This document shows, piece after piece, positions 35,486 through 47,286 of a stretch of 64,000 nt of DNA (position 1 is the first letter of the stretch; each line of letters opens with the position of its first letter). A program made the translations under genes and the position numbers. The notes beneath the pieces are model-generated. The model worked only from the letters and a program-made list of their open reading frames with translations. It was not told the DNA's origin and made no database searches. This DNA comes from Thauera sp. UBA6194 (lineage in GTDB: Bacteria > Pseudomonadota > Gammaproteobacteria > Burkholderiales > Rhodocyclaceae), in the NCBI GenBank assembly GCA_002422685.1, contig DITC01000037.1, positions 6,636-70,635 on the forward strand, in the 5' to 3' direction.

Positions 35486-36587
35486 ACTCCTCACCACCGA
35501 TGGCGGCGCCCGTCGCGGCCGCCTGACGCTTGCTCACGGCGTGGTCGAAACCCCGGTCTTCATGCCGGTCGGCACCTACGGCACGGTCAAGGCGATGACG
35601 CCCGCGATGCTCGCCGACATCGGCGCGCAGATCTGCCTGGGCAACACCTTCCACCTCTGGCTGCGCCCGGGCCTGGACATCATCGCCGCGCACGAAGGCC
35701 TGCACCGCTTCATGGCCTGGGACAAGCCCATCCTCACCGACTCGGGCGGCTTCCAGGTGTTCAGCCTGGGCGCGCTGCGCAAGATCACCGAAGAAGGGGT
35801 CAAGTTCGCCAGCCCGATCGACGGCGCCAGGCTGTTCCTGACGCCCGAGATCTCGATGCAGATCCAGACCGTGCTCGACTCGGACATCGTGATGATCTTC
35901 GACGAGTGCACGCCCTACCCCGCCACCCGCGACGAGGCGGCCAAGTCGATGCGCCTGTCGCAGCGCTGGGCCAAGCGCTCGCGCGACGAGTTCGACCGCC
36001 TGGAAAACAGGAACGCCCTGTTCGGCATCGTGCAGGGCGGCATGTACGAGGACCTGCGCGACGAGTCGCAGGCCGCGCTGGAAGACATCGGCTTCCACGG
36101 CTTCGCCATCGGCGGCCTGTCGGTCGGCGAGCCCAAGGAAGACATGGCGCGCATCCTCGCCCACACCGCCCCGCGCCTGCCGCAGGGCAAGCCGCGCTAC
36201 CTGATGGGCGTGGGCACGCCCGAGGACATCGTCGACGGCGTCGCCGCCGGCATCGACATGTTCGACTGCGTGATGCCCACCCGCAACGCGAGGAACGGCT
36301 GGCTATTCACCCGCTTCGGCGACATCAAGATCAAGAACGCAACGCACAAGGCCGACACGCGCCCGCTGGATGCATCCTGCGACTGCTACACCTGCCGTAA
36401 CTTCAGCCGGGCCTACTTGCACCACCTGCACCGCGCCGGCGAGATCCTCGGCAGCATGCTCAACACGGTGCACAACCTGCGCTACTACCAGACGCTGACC
36501 TCCGAGCTGCGCGAGGCCATCGCCGCCGGCACCTTCGCGGCCTATGTACAACGCTTCCGCAGCGAGCGTGCGGCCGGGACGAACTGA
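35475..36587 (+). CDS. tgt: Queuine/preQ1 tRNA-guanine transglycosylase
   Basis: Tgt exchanges G34 of GUN anticodons for preQ1. The 370-residue TIM-barrel has the catalytic DSGGFQVFSLG segment (Asp about 92), a second Asp in GIDMFDCVMPTRNAR, and the zinc site in CDCYTCRNFSRAYLHHL. The ATG at 35475 lies inside the end of queA. Many longer frames are excluded because MQFELLTTDGGARRG is the family start. Confidence 0.97.
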   Translation: MQFELLTTDGGARRGRLTLAHGVVETPVFMPVGTYGTVKAMTPAMLADIGAQICLGNTFHLWLRPGLDIIAAHEGLHRFMAWDKPILTDSGGFQVFSLGALRKITEEGVKFASPIDGARLFLTPEISMQIQTVLDSDIVMIFDECTPYPATRDEAAKSMRLSQRWAKRSRDEFDRLENRNALFGIVQGGMYEDLRDESQAALEDIGFHGFAIGGLSVGEPKEDMARILAHTAPRLPQGKPRYLMGVGTPEDIVDGVAAGIDMFDCVMPTRNARNGWLFTRFGDIKIKNATHKADTRPLDASCDCYTCRNFSRAYLHHLHRAGEILGSMLNTVHNLRYYQTLTSELREAIAAGTFAAYVQRFRSERAAGTN

Positions 36588-36637
36588 ACCCACCGCCCTC
36601 GCCGGCGTCTCACCGGGCCGGGCCCACCCCCGGCTAC

Positions 36638-36646
36638 TGCTATAAT
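36638..36646 (+). promoter_or_regulatory. Extended -10 promoter for yajC-secD-secF
   Basis: TGCTATAAT is a perfect extended -10 element, 34 bp before the yajC start. No good -35 is present, which is common with extended -10 promoters. Confidence 0.65.
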
Positions 36647-36680
36647 CGAACGCTTTTTTCTCTAACCCGGAGTTACCAAC

Positions 36681-37007
36681 GTGCTGATTTCCAATGCCTA
36701 CGCCCAAGCAGCGGGCGCTTCCGACCCCACTGGCGGCCTAATGGGCCTGCTGCCCCTGATCCTGATGTTCGTGGTGCTGTGGTTCCTGATGATCCGCCCG
36801 CAGATGAAGCGCGCGAAGGAACACAAGGCCATGGTCGAAGCGCTCGCCAAGGGTGACGAGGTCGTCACCGGTGGCGGCATCGCCGGCCGGGTGACCGAAG
36901 TCGGCGACAGCTTCGTGCAGGTCGAGATCGCCCCCAACACCGTGGTCGCCGTGCAGAAGCAGGCCGTCGCCACCGTGCTGCCCAAGGGCTCGCTCAAGGC
37001 ACTGTAA
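36681..37007 (+). CDS. yajC: YajC, preprotein translocase accessory subunit
   Basis: The 108-residue protein has one N-terminal membrane helix (LLPLILMFVVLWFLMI, about 24-39) and a cytoplasmic domain with the GDEVVTGGGIAGRV motif. YajC associates with SecDF-SecYEG. Translation starts at GTG with CGGAG nine bases upstream. The gene leads the secDF operon, with 150 bp before secD. Confidence 0.95.
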   Translation: MLISNAYAQAAGASDPTGGLMGLLPLILMFVVLWFLMIRPQMKRAKEHKAMVEALAKGDEVVTGGGIAGRVTEVGDSFVQVEIAPNTVVAVQKQAVATVLPKGSLKAL

Positions 37008-37157
37008 CGCCCCTCGATGTCGGCCGACGGCCTCGCCGTCGACCGGTCGCCGGCCCGCCACGCGCGTGCTCACCAGACCTCTCGTCAGCTCGATTTCGGC
37101 GCAGCAGGTTCTGTAGCGCGGCTGGCGGGCCTTGCTCCACACACTTTCCCGCCGACG

Positions 37158-39011
37158 ATGAATCGCTACCCTCTCTGGAAGAACATCCTGATCGGCCTCG
37201 TGCTGCTCTGGGGCCTGATCTACACCTTGCCCAATTTCTACGGCGAGGTGCCGGCGGTCCAGGTGTCCAGCGCCAAGGCCACGCTCAAGCTCGACCCCGC
37301 CACGGCGACCGACCGCGTCGCCAGCGCGCTGCAAGCCGCCGGCATCGAGCACACCGGCATCTTCTCCGACCCCAACAGCGTGCGCGCCCGCTTCCGCGAC
37401 ACCGACACGCAGCTGCGTGCCAAGGACGTCATCGAGCAGGCCTTCAACCCCAACCCTGCCGACCCCGCCTACGTGGTCGCGCTCAACCTGCTCTCAGCCT
37501 CGCCCACCTGGCTCACCTCCATCCACGCGCTGCCGATGTACCTCGGCCTCGACCTGCGCGGCGGCGTGCACTTCCTGCTCGAGGTCGATATGCCGGGCGC
37601 GCTCACAAAGCGCCTCGACGCCACGACCGGCGATCTGCGCACGCTGATGCGCGACAAGAGCGTGCGTCACGCCGGCATCACCCGCGAGGGCAACACCGTC
37701 GAGATCCGCTTCCGCGACGCCGCCCAGCGCGAAGCGGGTCGTCGTGCCATCCAGGACTCGACCAACGACCTCCAACTCGCCGACCGCGACGACGCCGCCG
37801 ACGACCTCAAGCTCGTGGCCACGCTCACCGCGCAGGCGCAGCAGACGATGCGCGACTTCGCGATCAAGCAGAACATCACCACCCTGCACAACCGCATCAA
37901 CGAACTCGGCGTCGCCGAGCCGGTAATCCAGCAGCAGGGCGCCAACCGCATCGTGGTGCAGTTGCCCGGCGTGCAGGACGTCGCCAAGGCCAAGGACATC
38001 CTCGGCCGCACGGCGACGCTCGAGGTGCGCATGGTGGACGACTCGCCGGGCGCGATCGAGCAGGCCCTGGCCGGCAACGTGCCCTTCGGCACCGAGCTCT
38101 ACAACGAGCGCGGCGGCTCGCCGCTGCTCGTGCAAAAGCAGGTCGTGCTCACGGGCGACCGCCTCACCGACGCCCAGCCCGGCTTCGACGGCCAGAGCAA
38201 CGAGCCTGCAGTGCACCTCACGCTCGACGCGGCCGGTGCGCGCATCTTCCGCGACGTCACGCGCGAGAGCGTCGGCAAGCGCATGGCCATCCTGCTGTTC
38301 GAGAAGGGCAAGGGCGAGGTCGTGACCGCGCCGGTGATCCGCAGCGAGATCGGCGGCGGCCGCGTGCAGATCTCGGGCAGCATGAGCACGGTCGAGGCCA
38401 ACGACGTCGCGCTGCTGCTGCGCGCCGGCTCGCTCGCCGCGCCGATGGAGATCATCGAGGAGCGCACCGTCGGCCCGAGCCTGGGCGCCGAGAACATCAC
38501 CAAGGGTTCCAACTCGGTGCTCTGGGGTTTCCTGGCGATCGCGGTGTTCATGATCGTCTACTACACGCTGTTCGGCGTGGTGTCGGTGGTCGCGCTGGTC
38601 TTCAACCTGGTGCTGCTGGTGGCGCTGCTGTCATTGCTGCAGGCCACGCTCACCCTGCCCGGCATCGCGGCCATGGCGCTGACGCTCGGCATGGCGATCG
38701 ACGCCAACGTGCTCATCAACGAGCGCATCCGCGAGGAGCTGCGCAACGGTGCCAGCCCGCAGGCGGCGATCGCGGCCGGCTACGACCGCGCCTTCGACAC
38801 CATTCTCGACGCCAACATCACCACGCTCATCGCCGGCATCGCGCTGCTCGTGTTCGGCTCCGGCCCGGTGCGCGGCTTCGCGGTGGTGCATTGCCTGGGC
38901 ATCCTGACCTCGATGTTCAGCGCCATCATGGTGTCGCGCATGGCGATCAACTTCATCTACGGCCGCCAACGCAAGGTAACCCGGCTGCATCTCGGCCAGG
39001 CCGCCAACTGA
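37158..39011 (+). CDS. secD: SecD, protein translocase subunit
   Basis: The 617-residue protein has an N-terminal helix (KNILIGLVLLWGLIYTLPNF), a large periplasmic P1 domain, the conserved YLGLDLRGGVHFLLEVD motif, and five helices at the C-terminus (from GFLAIAVFMIVYYTLFG). With SecF it uses the proton gradient to pull exported proteins through SecYEG. The start MNRYPLWKN is chosen from the family N-terminus; the upstream 150 bp carry a 9-bp inverted repeat (GGCCCGCCA at 37052, TGGCGGGCC at 37123). Confidence 0.96.
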   Translation: MNRYPLWKNILIGLVLLWGLIYTLPNFYGEVPAVQVSSAKATLKLDPATATDRVASALQAAGIEHTGIFSDPNSVRARFRDTDTQLRAKDVIEQAFNPNPADPAYVVALNLLSASPTWLTSIHALPMYLGLDLRGGVHFLLEVDMPGALTKRLDATTGDLRTLMRDKSVRHAGITREGNTVEIRFRDAAQREAGRRAIQDSTNDLQLADRDDAADDLKLVATLTAQAQQTMRDFAIKQNITTLHNRINELGVAEPVIQQQGANRIVVQLPGVQDVAKAKDILGRTATLEVRMVDDSPGAIEQALAGNVPFGTELYNERGGSPLLVQKQVVLTGDRLTDAQPGFDGQSNEPAVHLTLDAAGARIFRDVTRESVGKRMAILLFEKGKGEVVTAPVIRSEIGGGRVQISGSMSTVEANDVALLLRAGSLAAPMEIIEERTVGPSLGAENITKGSNSVLWGFLAIAVFMIVYYTLFGVVSVVALVFNLVLLVALLSLLQATLTLPGIAAMALTLGMAIDANVLINERIREELRNGASPQAAIAAGYDRAFDTILDANITTLIAGIALLVFGSGPVRGFAVVHCLGILTSMFSAIMVSRMAINFIYGRQRKVTRLHLGQAAN

Positions 39012-39035
39012 CAAGGCACAGGGACCCACACGATC

Positions 39036-39968
39036 ATGGAATTCTTCCGTCAACGATCCGACATCCCCTTCATGCGCCATGCGCTGAAGTTCAACATCGT
39101 CTCGACCCTCGTCTTCGTGCTCGCGGTGTTCTTCATCGTGCTGCGCGGCCTCAACCTCTCGGTCGAGTTCACCGGCGGCACACTGATCGAGATCGGCTAC
39201 GCCGAACCGCCGCGCATCGAGGACATCCGCGAGGCGCTCGCGCGCGACGGCTACCCCGACGCTCAGGTGCAGAACTTCGGCAGTGCGCGCGAGATCCTGA
39301 TCCGCATGCCCAACCGCGAAGACCTCGAGACCAACCGCGTCTCCGAGCGCGTGATGGCCACCCTGCAGTCCGTCGAAGGCCCCGAAGCGCAGCTGCGCCG
39401 CGTGGAGTTCGTGGGCCCGCAGGTGGGCAAGGAACTGGCCACCGACGGTGCCATGGCACTGCTGCTGGTGATCATCGGCATCATGATCTATCTGGCCGCG
39501 CGCTTCGAGTGGCGCTTTGCGCTGTCGGCAATCATCGCCAACCTGCACGACGTGATCATCATCATCGGCTTCTTCGCCTTCTTCCAGTGGGAGTTCTCGC
39601 TGCCGGTGCTGGCTGCGGTGCTGGCCGTGCTGGGCTATTCGGTGAACGAGTCGGTGGTGGTGTTCGACCGCGTGCGCGAAACCTTCAAGAAGAAGCGTCA
39701 GATGGACACGCCGGCGGTGCTCGACCACGCGATCACCGCAATGATCTCGCGCACCGTGATCACGCACGGCAGTACCTTGATGATGGTGGTGGCGATGCTC
39801 GTCTTCGGCGGCGAGACCCTGCACTACTTCGCGCTGGCGCTGACCATCGGCATCTGCTTCGGCATCTATTCGTCGATCTTCGTCGCCAGCCCGCTGGTGA
39901 TGTGGCTGGGCGTGTCGCGCGAGCAGTTCATCAAGCCGAAGAAGGAGAAGGAAGAGGCGGTGGTCTGA
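39036..39968 (+). CDS. secF: SecF, protein translocase subunit
   Basis: The 310-residue protein has six membrane helices, the FTGGTLIEIGY motif after the first helix and the NESVVVFDRVRETFK motif near the middle. It works with SecD. It starts 24 bp after secD and is followed by a terminator. Confidence 0.97.
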   Translation: MEFFRQRSDIPFMRHALKFNIVSTLVFVLAVFFIVLRGLNLSVEFTGGTLIEIGYAEPPRIEDIREALARDGYPDAQVQNFGSAREILIRMPNREDLETNRVSERVMATLQSVEGPEAQLRRVEFVGPQVGKELATDGAMALLLVIIGIMIYLAARFEWRFALSAIIANLHDVIIIIGFFAFFQWEFSLPVLAAVLAVLGYSVNESVVVFDRVRETFKKKRQMDTPAVLDHAITAMISRTVITHGSTLMMVVAMLVFGGETLHYFALALTIGICFGIYSSIFVASPLVMWLGVSREQFIKPKKEKEEAVV

Positions 39969-39989
39969 GGCCGCGCTCTTCCTGAATTG

Positions 39990-40015
39990 AAAAAGGCGCC
40001 GCATCGGCGCCTTTT
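39990..40015 (+). terminator. Rho-independent terminator after secF
   Basis: AAAAAGGCGCC, loop GCATC, GGCGCCTTTTT forms a perfect hairpin with A- and T-runs, 22 bp after secF. Confidence 0.93.
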
Positions 40016-40111
40016 TGTTGTGCGCAGAAATCCGCTTCCCGCCAATTCGTTCGTCCGCGTGAGCGCAACACGAGTCGCCAACACTGGCCTGGAGAGCCCG
40101 CCCAAGCGCCA

Positions 40112-40312
40112 GGTCGCGGGGCCGGGGCGGCGTGCGCCAACTTCAGGAGCGCCGAGGCGGAGGGCATCGCGGGGGAACAAGGCGACGCATGTTTGAGGTG
40201 CGCAGCGCCGAGTTTGCGTCGCCGCCCCCGCGGCGCCCTCCACCGAGGGCAGCCCGCAGCGCAGCGAAGGGCCGCGAGTTCAGGCGGCGCGCGCCGCCCC
40301 GGCCCCGCGACC
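40112..40312. repeat. Nested inverted-repeat (fold-back) element in the secF/DUF2322 gap
   Basis: The outer arms 40112-40138 and 40286-40312 are inverted copies with 26 of 27 matching bases (GGTCGCGGGGCCGGGGCGGC at the left). Inside them, GAGGGC..CGCGGGGG..GGCGACGCA near 40160-40190 pairs with TGCGTCGCC..CCCCCGCGG..GCCCTC near 40215-40241, so the whole 201 bp can fold into one long interrupted hairpin. No gene is visible in 39969-40349 apart from the terminator. The form is like a REP/BIME or small non-autonomous element. Confidence 0.6.
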
Positions 40313-40349
40313 GGATCGTAGCCGCGCAAGCCTCACGCCGCGCACAACC

Positions 40350-40667
40350 TCAAACCGCGAACACCTGCTTCACCCGCAGCGTCTCGCCGCGCTCGGCGAG
40401 GCCGATCAGGCGGTCGATGTTGGGATGCTTGCCGGGGTTGCTGCGGGCGTCCTCGGTGTGCTCGGCGTAGAGCTCCAGGCCCTTCTTCGCCGCCTCGGGC
40501 GAGATCGCGCCGTAGAGCTGGGCGAGGTGGTTGTAGACCGCCAGCGAACCGGCCTGGCCGGGCTTGTTCTCGATGGTGGCGACCACCGCGTCGGCGGCGT
40601 CGATCAGGTTCAGCGCAGAGAGGTGGGAAATGCCGGGCAGGGTCTTGAGGTTATCGGCGAAGGCCAT
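40350..40667 (-). CDS. DUF2322 family protein
   Basis: The 105-residue soluble protein begins MAFADNLKTLPGISHLSALN and ends with the well-kept HTEDARSNPGKHPNIDRLIG block that marks DUF2322, a family common in Betaproteobacteria. There are no membrane segments or known catalytic motif. The ATG at 40667 has AAGGAG just upstream; the longer frame from 40694 is not supported. Its function is unknown. Confidence 0.8.
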   Translation of the reverse strand: MAFADNLKTLPGISHLSALNLIDAADAVVATIENKPGQAGSLAVYNHLAQLYGAISPEAAKKGLELYAEHTEDARSNPGKHPNIDRLIGLAERGETLRVKQVFAV

Positions 40668-40686
40668 GGGGGCTCCTTGTCGTGAC

Positions 40687-40709
40687 GGCGCCACCGCGGG
40701 GGTGGCGCC
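40687..40709. promoter_or_regulatory. GC-rich hairpin between purB and the DUF2322 gene
   Basis: GGCGCCACC (40687-40695) and GGTGGCGCC (40701-40709) form a 9-bp stem with a 5-base loop, about 20 bp upstream of the DUF2322 start. There is no T-run, so it is not a classical terminator; it could be a leader structure or mRNA 3'-end stabiliser for purB. Confidence 0.45.
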
Positions 40710-40776
40710 GGGATTGTTCGTAACGCGGGTTGCGCCGCGAGGGCCGGCTTGAAGGGCCTGCCCGGCCGGAAAGGGC

Positions 40777-42153
40777 TCAGATGCGGCGCGCCAGCTCCGC
40801 CGCCTTGCCGACGTAGCTCGCCGGCGTCATCGCCAGCAGATGATCGCGCGCCTCGGCGGGAATCGCCAGCGTGCGGACGAAGTCCTGCAGCGCCTCGCGG
40901 GTGATGCCCTTGCCGCGCGTCATCGCCTTCAACTGCTCGTAGGGGTTCTCGATGCCGTAGCGGCGCATCACGGTCTGCACCGGCTCGGCGAGCACTTCCC
41001 AGCAGTCGTCGAGGTCGGCCGCCAGGCGGGCGGGCTCGGCCTCGAGCTTGCCCAGGCCGCGCAGGCAGCTGTCGAGCGCGAGTACGGTGTGGCCGAAGCC
41101 CACGCCCATGTTGCGCAGCACGGTCGAGTCGGTCAGGTCGCGCTGCATGCGCGAGATCGGCAGCTTCTCGGAGAAGTGCTTGAGCACCGCGTTGGCGAGG
41201 CCGAAGTTGCCTTCCGCGTTCTCGAAGTCGATCGGGTTGACCTTGTGCGGCATGGTCGACGAGCCGACCTCGCCTTCCTTGAGCTTCTGCTTGAAGTAGC
41301 CGAGCGAGATGTACATCCAGATGTCGCGGCAGGCGTCGATCAGCATGGTGTTGCCGCGCGCAATGGCGTCAAAGAGCTCGGCCATGGCGTCGTGCGGCTC
41401 GATCTGGATGGTGTATTCGTTGAAGCTCAGTCCCAGGGACTCGATGAAGCGGCGGTTGAAGCCTTCCCAGTCGAACGCGGGCCAGGCCGACAGGTGGGCG
41501 TTGTAGTTGCCCACCGCGCCGTTGAACTTGGCGCACATGGCCACGCCGGCGATGCTGGCGCGCACACGCATGAGGCGCGCGGCGATGTTGGCCATCTCCT
41601 TGCCGAGCGTGGTCGGGCTGGCGGGCTGGCCGTGGGTGCGCGACAGCATCGGCAGGTCGGCGAGCGCATGGGCGAGCTCGCGGAAGCGCGCGATCACCGC
41701 GTCGAACGCGGGCAGCAGCACGCGGTCGCGGCCTTCGGCCAGCATCAGCGCGTGCGAGGTGTTGTTGATGTCTTCCGAGGTGCACGCGAAGTGGATGAAC
41801 TCGGACACCTTCATCACCTCGGCGTTGTGGCCGAGGCGCTTCTTGAGCCAGTACTCCATGGCCTTCACGTCGTGGTTGGTGGTGGCCTCGATCGCCTTCA
41901 CCGCCTCGCCGTCGTCGGTCGAGAAGTTCGCCACCACGGCGTCGAGCTCGGCCACGGTGGCCGCCGAGAAGGGTGCGATCTCCGCCAGCGCGGGCTCGGC
42001 GGCGAGCGCCTTCAGCCATTCGACCTCGACGCGCACGCGGTTGCGGATCAGGCCATGCTCCGAGAAATGCTCGCGCAGGCCGGCGACCTTGCCGTGGTAG
42101 CGTCCATCGAGCGGAGACAGGGCGGTGAGCGGGGACGGTGCGGCGTTCGACAT
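40777..42153 (-). CDS. purB: Adenylosuccinate lyase
   Basis: PurB catalyses two fumarate-releasing steps of purine synthesis. The 458-residue protein carries the superfamily signature GSSTMPHKVNP and matches the E. coli-type (long) enzyme from MSNAAPSPLTALSPLDGRYH on. It is not adjacent to other pur genes. It is divergent from apaG. Confidence 0.97.
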   Translation of the reverse strand: MSNAAPSPLTALSPLDGRYHGKVAGLREHFSEHGLIRNRVRVEVEWLKALAAEPALAEIAPFSAATVAELDAVVANFSTDDGEAVKAIEATTNHDVKAMEYWLKKRLGHNAEVMKVSEFIHFACTSEDINNTSHALMLAEGRDRVLLPAFDAVIARFRELAHALADLPMLSRTHGQPASPTTLGKEMANIAARLMRVRASIAGVAMCAKFNGAVGNYNAHLSAWPAFDWEGFNRRFIESLGLSFNEYTIQIEPHDAMAELFDAIARGNTMLIDACRDIWMYISLGYFKQKLKEGEVGSSTMPHKVNPIDFENAEGNFGLANAVLKHFSEKLPISRMQRDLTDSTVLRNMGVGFGHTVLALDSCLRGLGKLEAEPARLAADLDDCWEVLAEPVQTVMRRYGIENPYEQLKAMTRGKGITREALQDFVRTLAIPAEARDHLLAMTPASYVGKAAELARRI

Positions 42154-42221
42154 GGCGTGAGCTTCCGGAAAAAGCTGGTATTTTAACGCCTCCCCCCTTC
42201 GCTGACCGAGAACAAACGACC

Positions 42222-42605
42222 GTGAACCCGTCCGAGCACTATCAGATCGAAGTCACGACGAGCGCGGAGTACGTCGCCGAGCAGTCCCGCCCGGAAGACG
42301 ATCACTACGTGTTCGCATATCACGTCACCATCCGCAATACCGGGACCATCGCGGCGCGCTTGCTGGCGCGCCACTGGGTGATCACCGACGGCAACAACGA
42401 AGTGCAAGAGGTGCACGGCCAGGGTGTGATCGGTGAGCAACCCTTGCTGGCGCCCGGAGAGCACTTCCGCTACACCAGCGGCTGCGTGCTGGAGACGCCG
42501 GTGGGCACCATGCACGGCAGCTACCAGATGATCGCAGCCGATGAGCACCGCTTCGACGCCACGATTTCGCCGTTCATGCTCGCCGTGCCGCGCGTGCTGC
42601 ACTGA
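42222..42605 (+). CDS. apaG: ApaG (CorD) domain protein
   Basis: This 127-residue protein has one fibronectin-III-like ApaG domain with HVTIRNTGTIAARLLARHW and VHGQGVIGEQPLLAPGEHF. The length matches E. coli ApaG. GTG at 42222 gives the correct family N-terminus. Its role is not settled: it has been tied to metal handling and cobalt/magnesium resistance. It stands alone between purB and the convergent argJ. Confidence 0.93.
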   Translation: MNPSEHYQIEVTTSAEYVAEQSRPEDDHYVFAYHVTIRNTGTIAARLLARHWVITDGNNEVQEVHGQGVIGEQPLLAPGEHFRYTSGCVLETPVGTMHGSYQMIAADEHRFDATISPFMLAVPRVLH

Positions 42606-42708
42606 AACGCGACCCGTAAACGCCGGACGGCGCCGCCTCGAAAGGCATGCGCCGCCCTGAGTGGCATGCGTCGCGCCGGTCAGCGCGAGGCGCAGCAGCG
42701 GTTGAAGA

Positions 42709-43947
42709 TCAGCTCCGGTAGTCGGCGTTGATCTTCACGTAGTCGTACGAGAAATCGCAGGTCCACACGGTCGCCGCGGCATCACCGCGCGCGAGATCGA
42801 TGCGCACCGTGAGTTCGGCGTGCTTCATGATCCGCGAGCCGGACTCCTCGACATAGCTCGCGGCACGCCCGCCGCGCTCGGCGACCAGCACGGCCTCGTC
42901 CGGGTTGCCCAGCCACACGCGCAGCTTCGACACATCGAGGTCGTCGATGCCGGCGTAGCCGATCGCGGCCAGAATGCGACCGAGGTTGGGGTCGGAGGCA
43001 AAGAAGGCCGTCTTGACCAGCGGCGAATGCGCCACCGCGTAGCCGACCTTGCGGCACTCGTCGCGATCCTTGCCGCCTTCGACCGCGATCGTCATGAACT
43101 TGGTGGCGCCCTCGCCGTCGCGCACGATGGCCTGCGCGAGCGCCACCGAGACCTCGACCACCGCATCGCGCAGCGTCTTGTAGTCGGCGCTGGCCGCGTC
43201 GGTGATCTCGGCGTTGCCGGCGGCGCCGGTGGCGATGACGATGAAGGAGTCGTTGGTCGAGGTGTCGCCGTCGACCGTGATGCTGTTGAAGGACAGGTCG
43301 GCCGCTTCCCTGGCCAGGCCGTCGAGCAGCGCCTGCGAGACCGCCGCATCGCAGGCGAGGAAGCCGAGCATGGTCGCCATGTTCGGCTTGATCATGCCGG
43401 CGCCCTTGCTGATACCGGTGAGCGTCACCGTCTTGCCGCCGATCTGCACCTGCTTCGACACCGCCTTGGCAAGCGTGTCGGTGGTCATGATCGCGTGCGC
43501 GGCGTCGAACCAGCCGTCGGCGCGCAGGTCGGCCACGGCCTTGGGCAGGCCAGCGAGCAGGCGGTCCATCGGCAAGAGCTCGAGGATCACACCGGTCGAG
43601 AACGGCAGCACCTGCTCAGACCTGAGGCCCAGCTCACGCGCCAGTGCCGCACAGGTGGCCTGCGCGTCGGCCAGGCCCTGCTCGCCCGTGCCCGCGTTGG
43701 CGACGCCGGTGTTGATTACCAGGGCGCGAACGTCACCGCCCGGGATGTGCGCCTTGCACAGCTGCACCGGCGCAGCGCAGAAGCGGTTTCTGGTGAACAC
43801 GCCGGCGGCACGGCTGCCCGCCGCCAATTCGATCACGGTCACGTCGCGGCGATTCGCCTTGCGGATACGAGCTTCGGCGACGCCGAGGCGCACACCCTTT
43901 ACGGGCAGCAGATCGGCGGGGTTCGGGGTGACGAGATTGACGGCCAT
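42709..43947 (-). CDS. argJ: Bifunctional ornithine acetyltransferase / N-acetylglutamate synthase
   Basis: ArgJ recycles acetyl groups in arginine synthesis. The 412-residue precursor cleaves itself before the Thr in KPNMATMLGF to give two subunits; the surrounding GISKGAGMIKPNMAT is intact. The C-terminus DFSYDYVKINADYRS is typical. It follows secA on the same strand by 22 bp, a common betaproteobacterial neighbour. Confidence 0.97.
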   Translation of the reverse strand: MAVNLVTPNPADLLPVKGVRLGVAEARIRKANRRDVTVIELAAGSRAAGVFTRNRFCAAPVQLCKAHIPGGDVRALVINTGVANAGTGEQGLADAQATCAALARELGLRSEQVLPFSTGVILELLPMDRLLAGLPKAVADLRADGWFDAAHAIMTTDTLAKAVSKQVQIGGKTVTLTGISKGAGMIKPNMATMLGFLACDAAVSQALLDGLAREAADLSFNSITVDGDTSTNDSFIVIATGAAGNAEITDAASADYKTLRDAVVEVSVALAQAIVRDGEGATKFMTIAVEGGKDRDECRKVGYAVAHSPLVKTAFFASDPNLGRILAAIGYAGIDDLDVSKLRVWLGNPDEAVLVAERGGRAASYVEESGSRIMKHAELTVRIDLARGDAAATVWTCDFSYDYVKINADYRS

Positions 43948-43969
43948 GCAGATCTCCGGAGCGTGAGGG

Positions 43970-46702
<2,733 letters not shown>

Positions 46703-46786
46703 GTTTTGGGTTCTACGTCGATTCGGCAAAGGCGGGAGTTTATCATGGCGCAACCTCCCGCCTCGTGACGCTTGACGCAAGGACCC

Positions 46787-47218
46787 ATGACCCGGCTGCT
46801 TTCACGTTTTCTCGGCAGTGGCGATGCGCTCGCCCGCCTGCAGGACCACGCCGCGCGCCTGCGCAAGCTGCAGGCTGCGCTCGATGCCTGCCTGCCGGCT
46901 CAGCTTCAGGGCCAGTGCCAGATCGCCAACCTTAAGGACGGCACCCTGGTGGTGAGCGCGCGCAGCGGCGCGGCGGCGGTGCGGCTGCGCCAGACGCTGC
47001 CGAGCATCGTCGAGCGCCTGCAGCACGGCGGGCACGCCGTGCACACGATCAAGGTCAAGGTCGGCACGCCGGAGCAAGTGCAGTGGCGCCGCCCACCGAC
47101 CGAGCGCCACATCTCGCCCACCGCCAAGGCCAGCCTGGAGGCCTTCGCCCACAGCCTGCCGGACGACTCGCCGCTGCGTGCATCGCTCGAGCGCCTGGTG
47201 CAGCGCGGAAAGGACTGA
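46787..47218 (+). CDS. dciA: DciA-like replicative helicase loader (DUF721)
   Basis: This 143-residue protein has the DUF721/DciA KH-like core (LQGQCQIANLKDGTLVVSAR) followed by a low-complexity tail. DciA loads or recruits DnaB in bacteria that lack DnaC. AAGGA precedes the ATG. The 3' end of the gene is the first unit of a 15-bp tandem repeat that continues past the stop codon. Confidence 0.85.
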   Translation: MTRLLSRFLGSGDALARLQDHAARLRKLQAALDACLPAQLQGQCQIANLKDGTLVVSARSGAAAVRLRQTLPSIVERLQHGGHAVHTIKVKVGTPEQVQWRRPPTERHISPTAKASLEAFAHSLPDDSPLRASLERLVQRGKD

Positions 47219-47271
47219 AGGCACCGGGACTGAAAGCACCGGGGCTGACGGCCCCGGCACTGAAACCGCCG
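47212..47271. repeat. Four-copy 15-bp tandem repeat at the dciA 3' end
   Basis: Units begin at 47212, 47227, 47242 and 47257: GGACTGAAGGCACCG, GGACTGAAAGCACCG, GGGCTGACGGCCCCG, GCACTGAAACCGCCG. The first unit contains the dciA stop codon (TGA). Repeats are phased by 15, a multiple of 3. Confidence 0.85.
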
Positions 47272-47286
47272 GAGCCGCCGAACGGC

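Noticed and set aside
42606..42708. Terminator in the convergent apaG-argJ gap
   Set aside because: Only imperfect GC-rich repeats (two GGCATGCG copies) are present, with no stem plus T-run.
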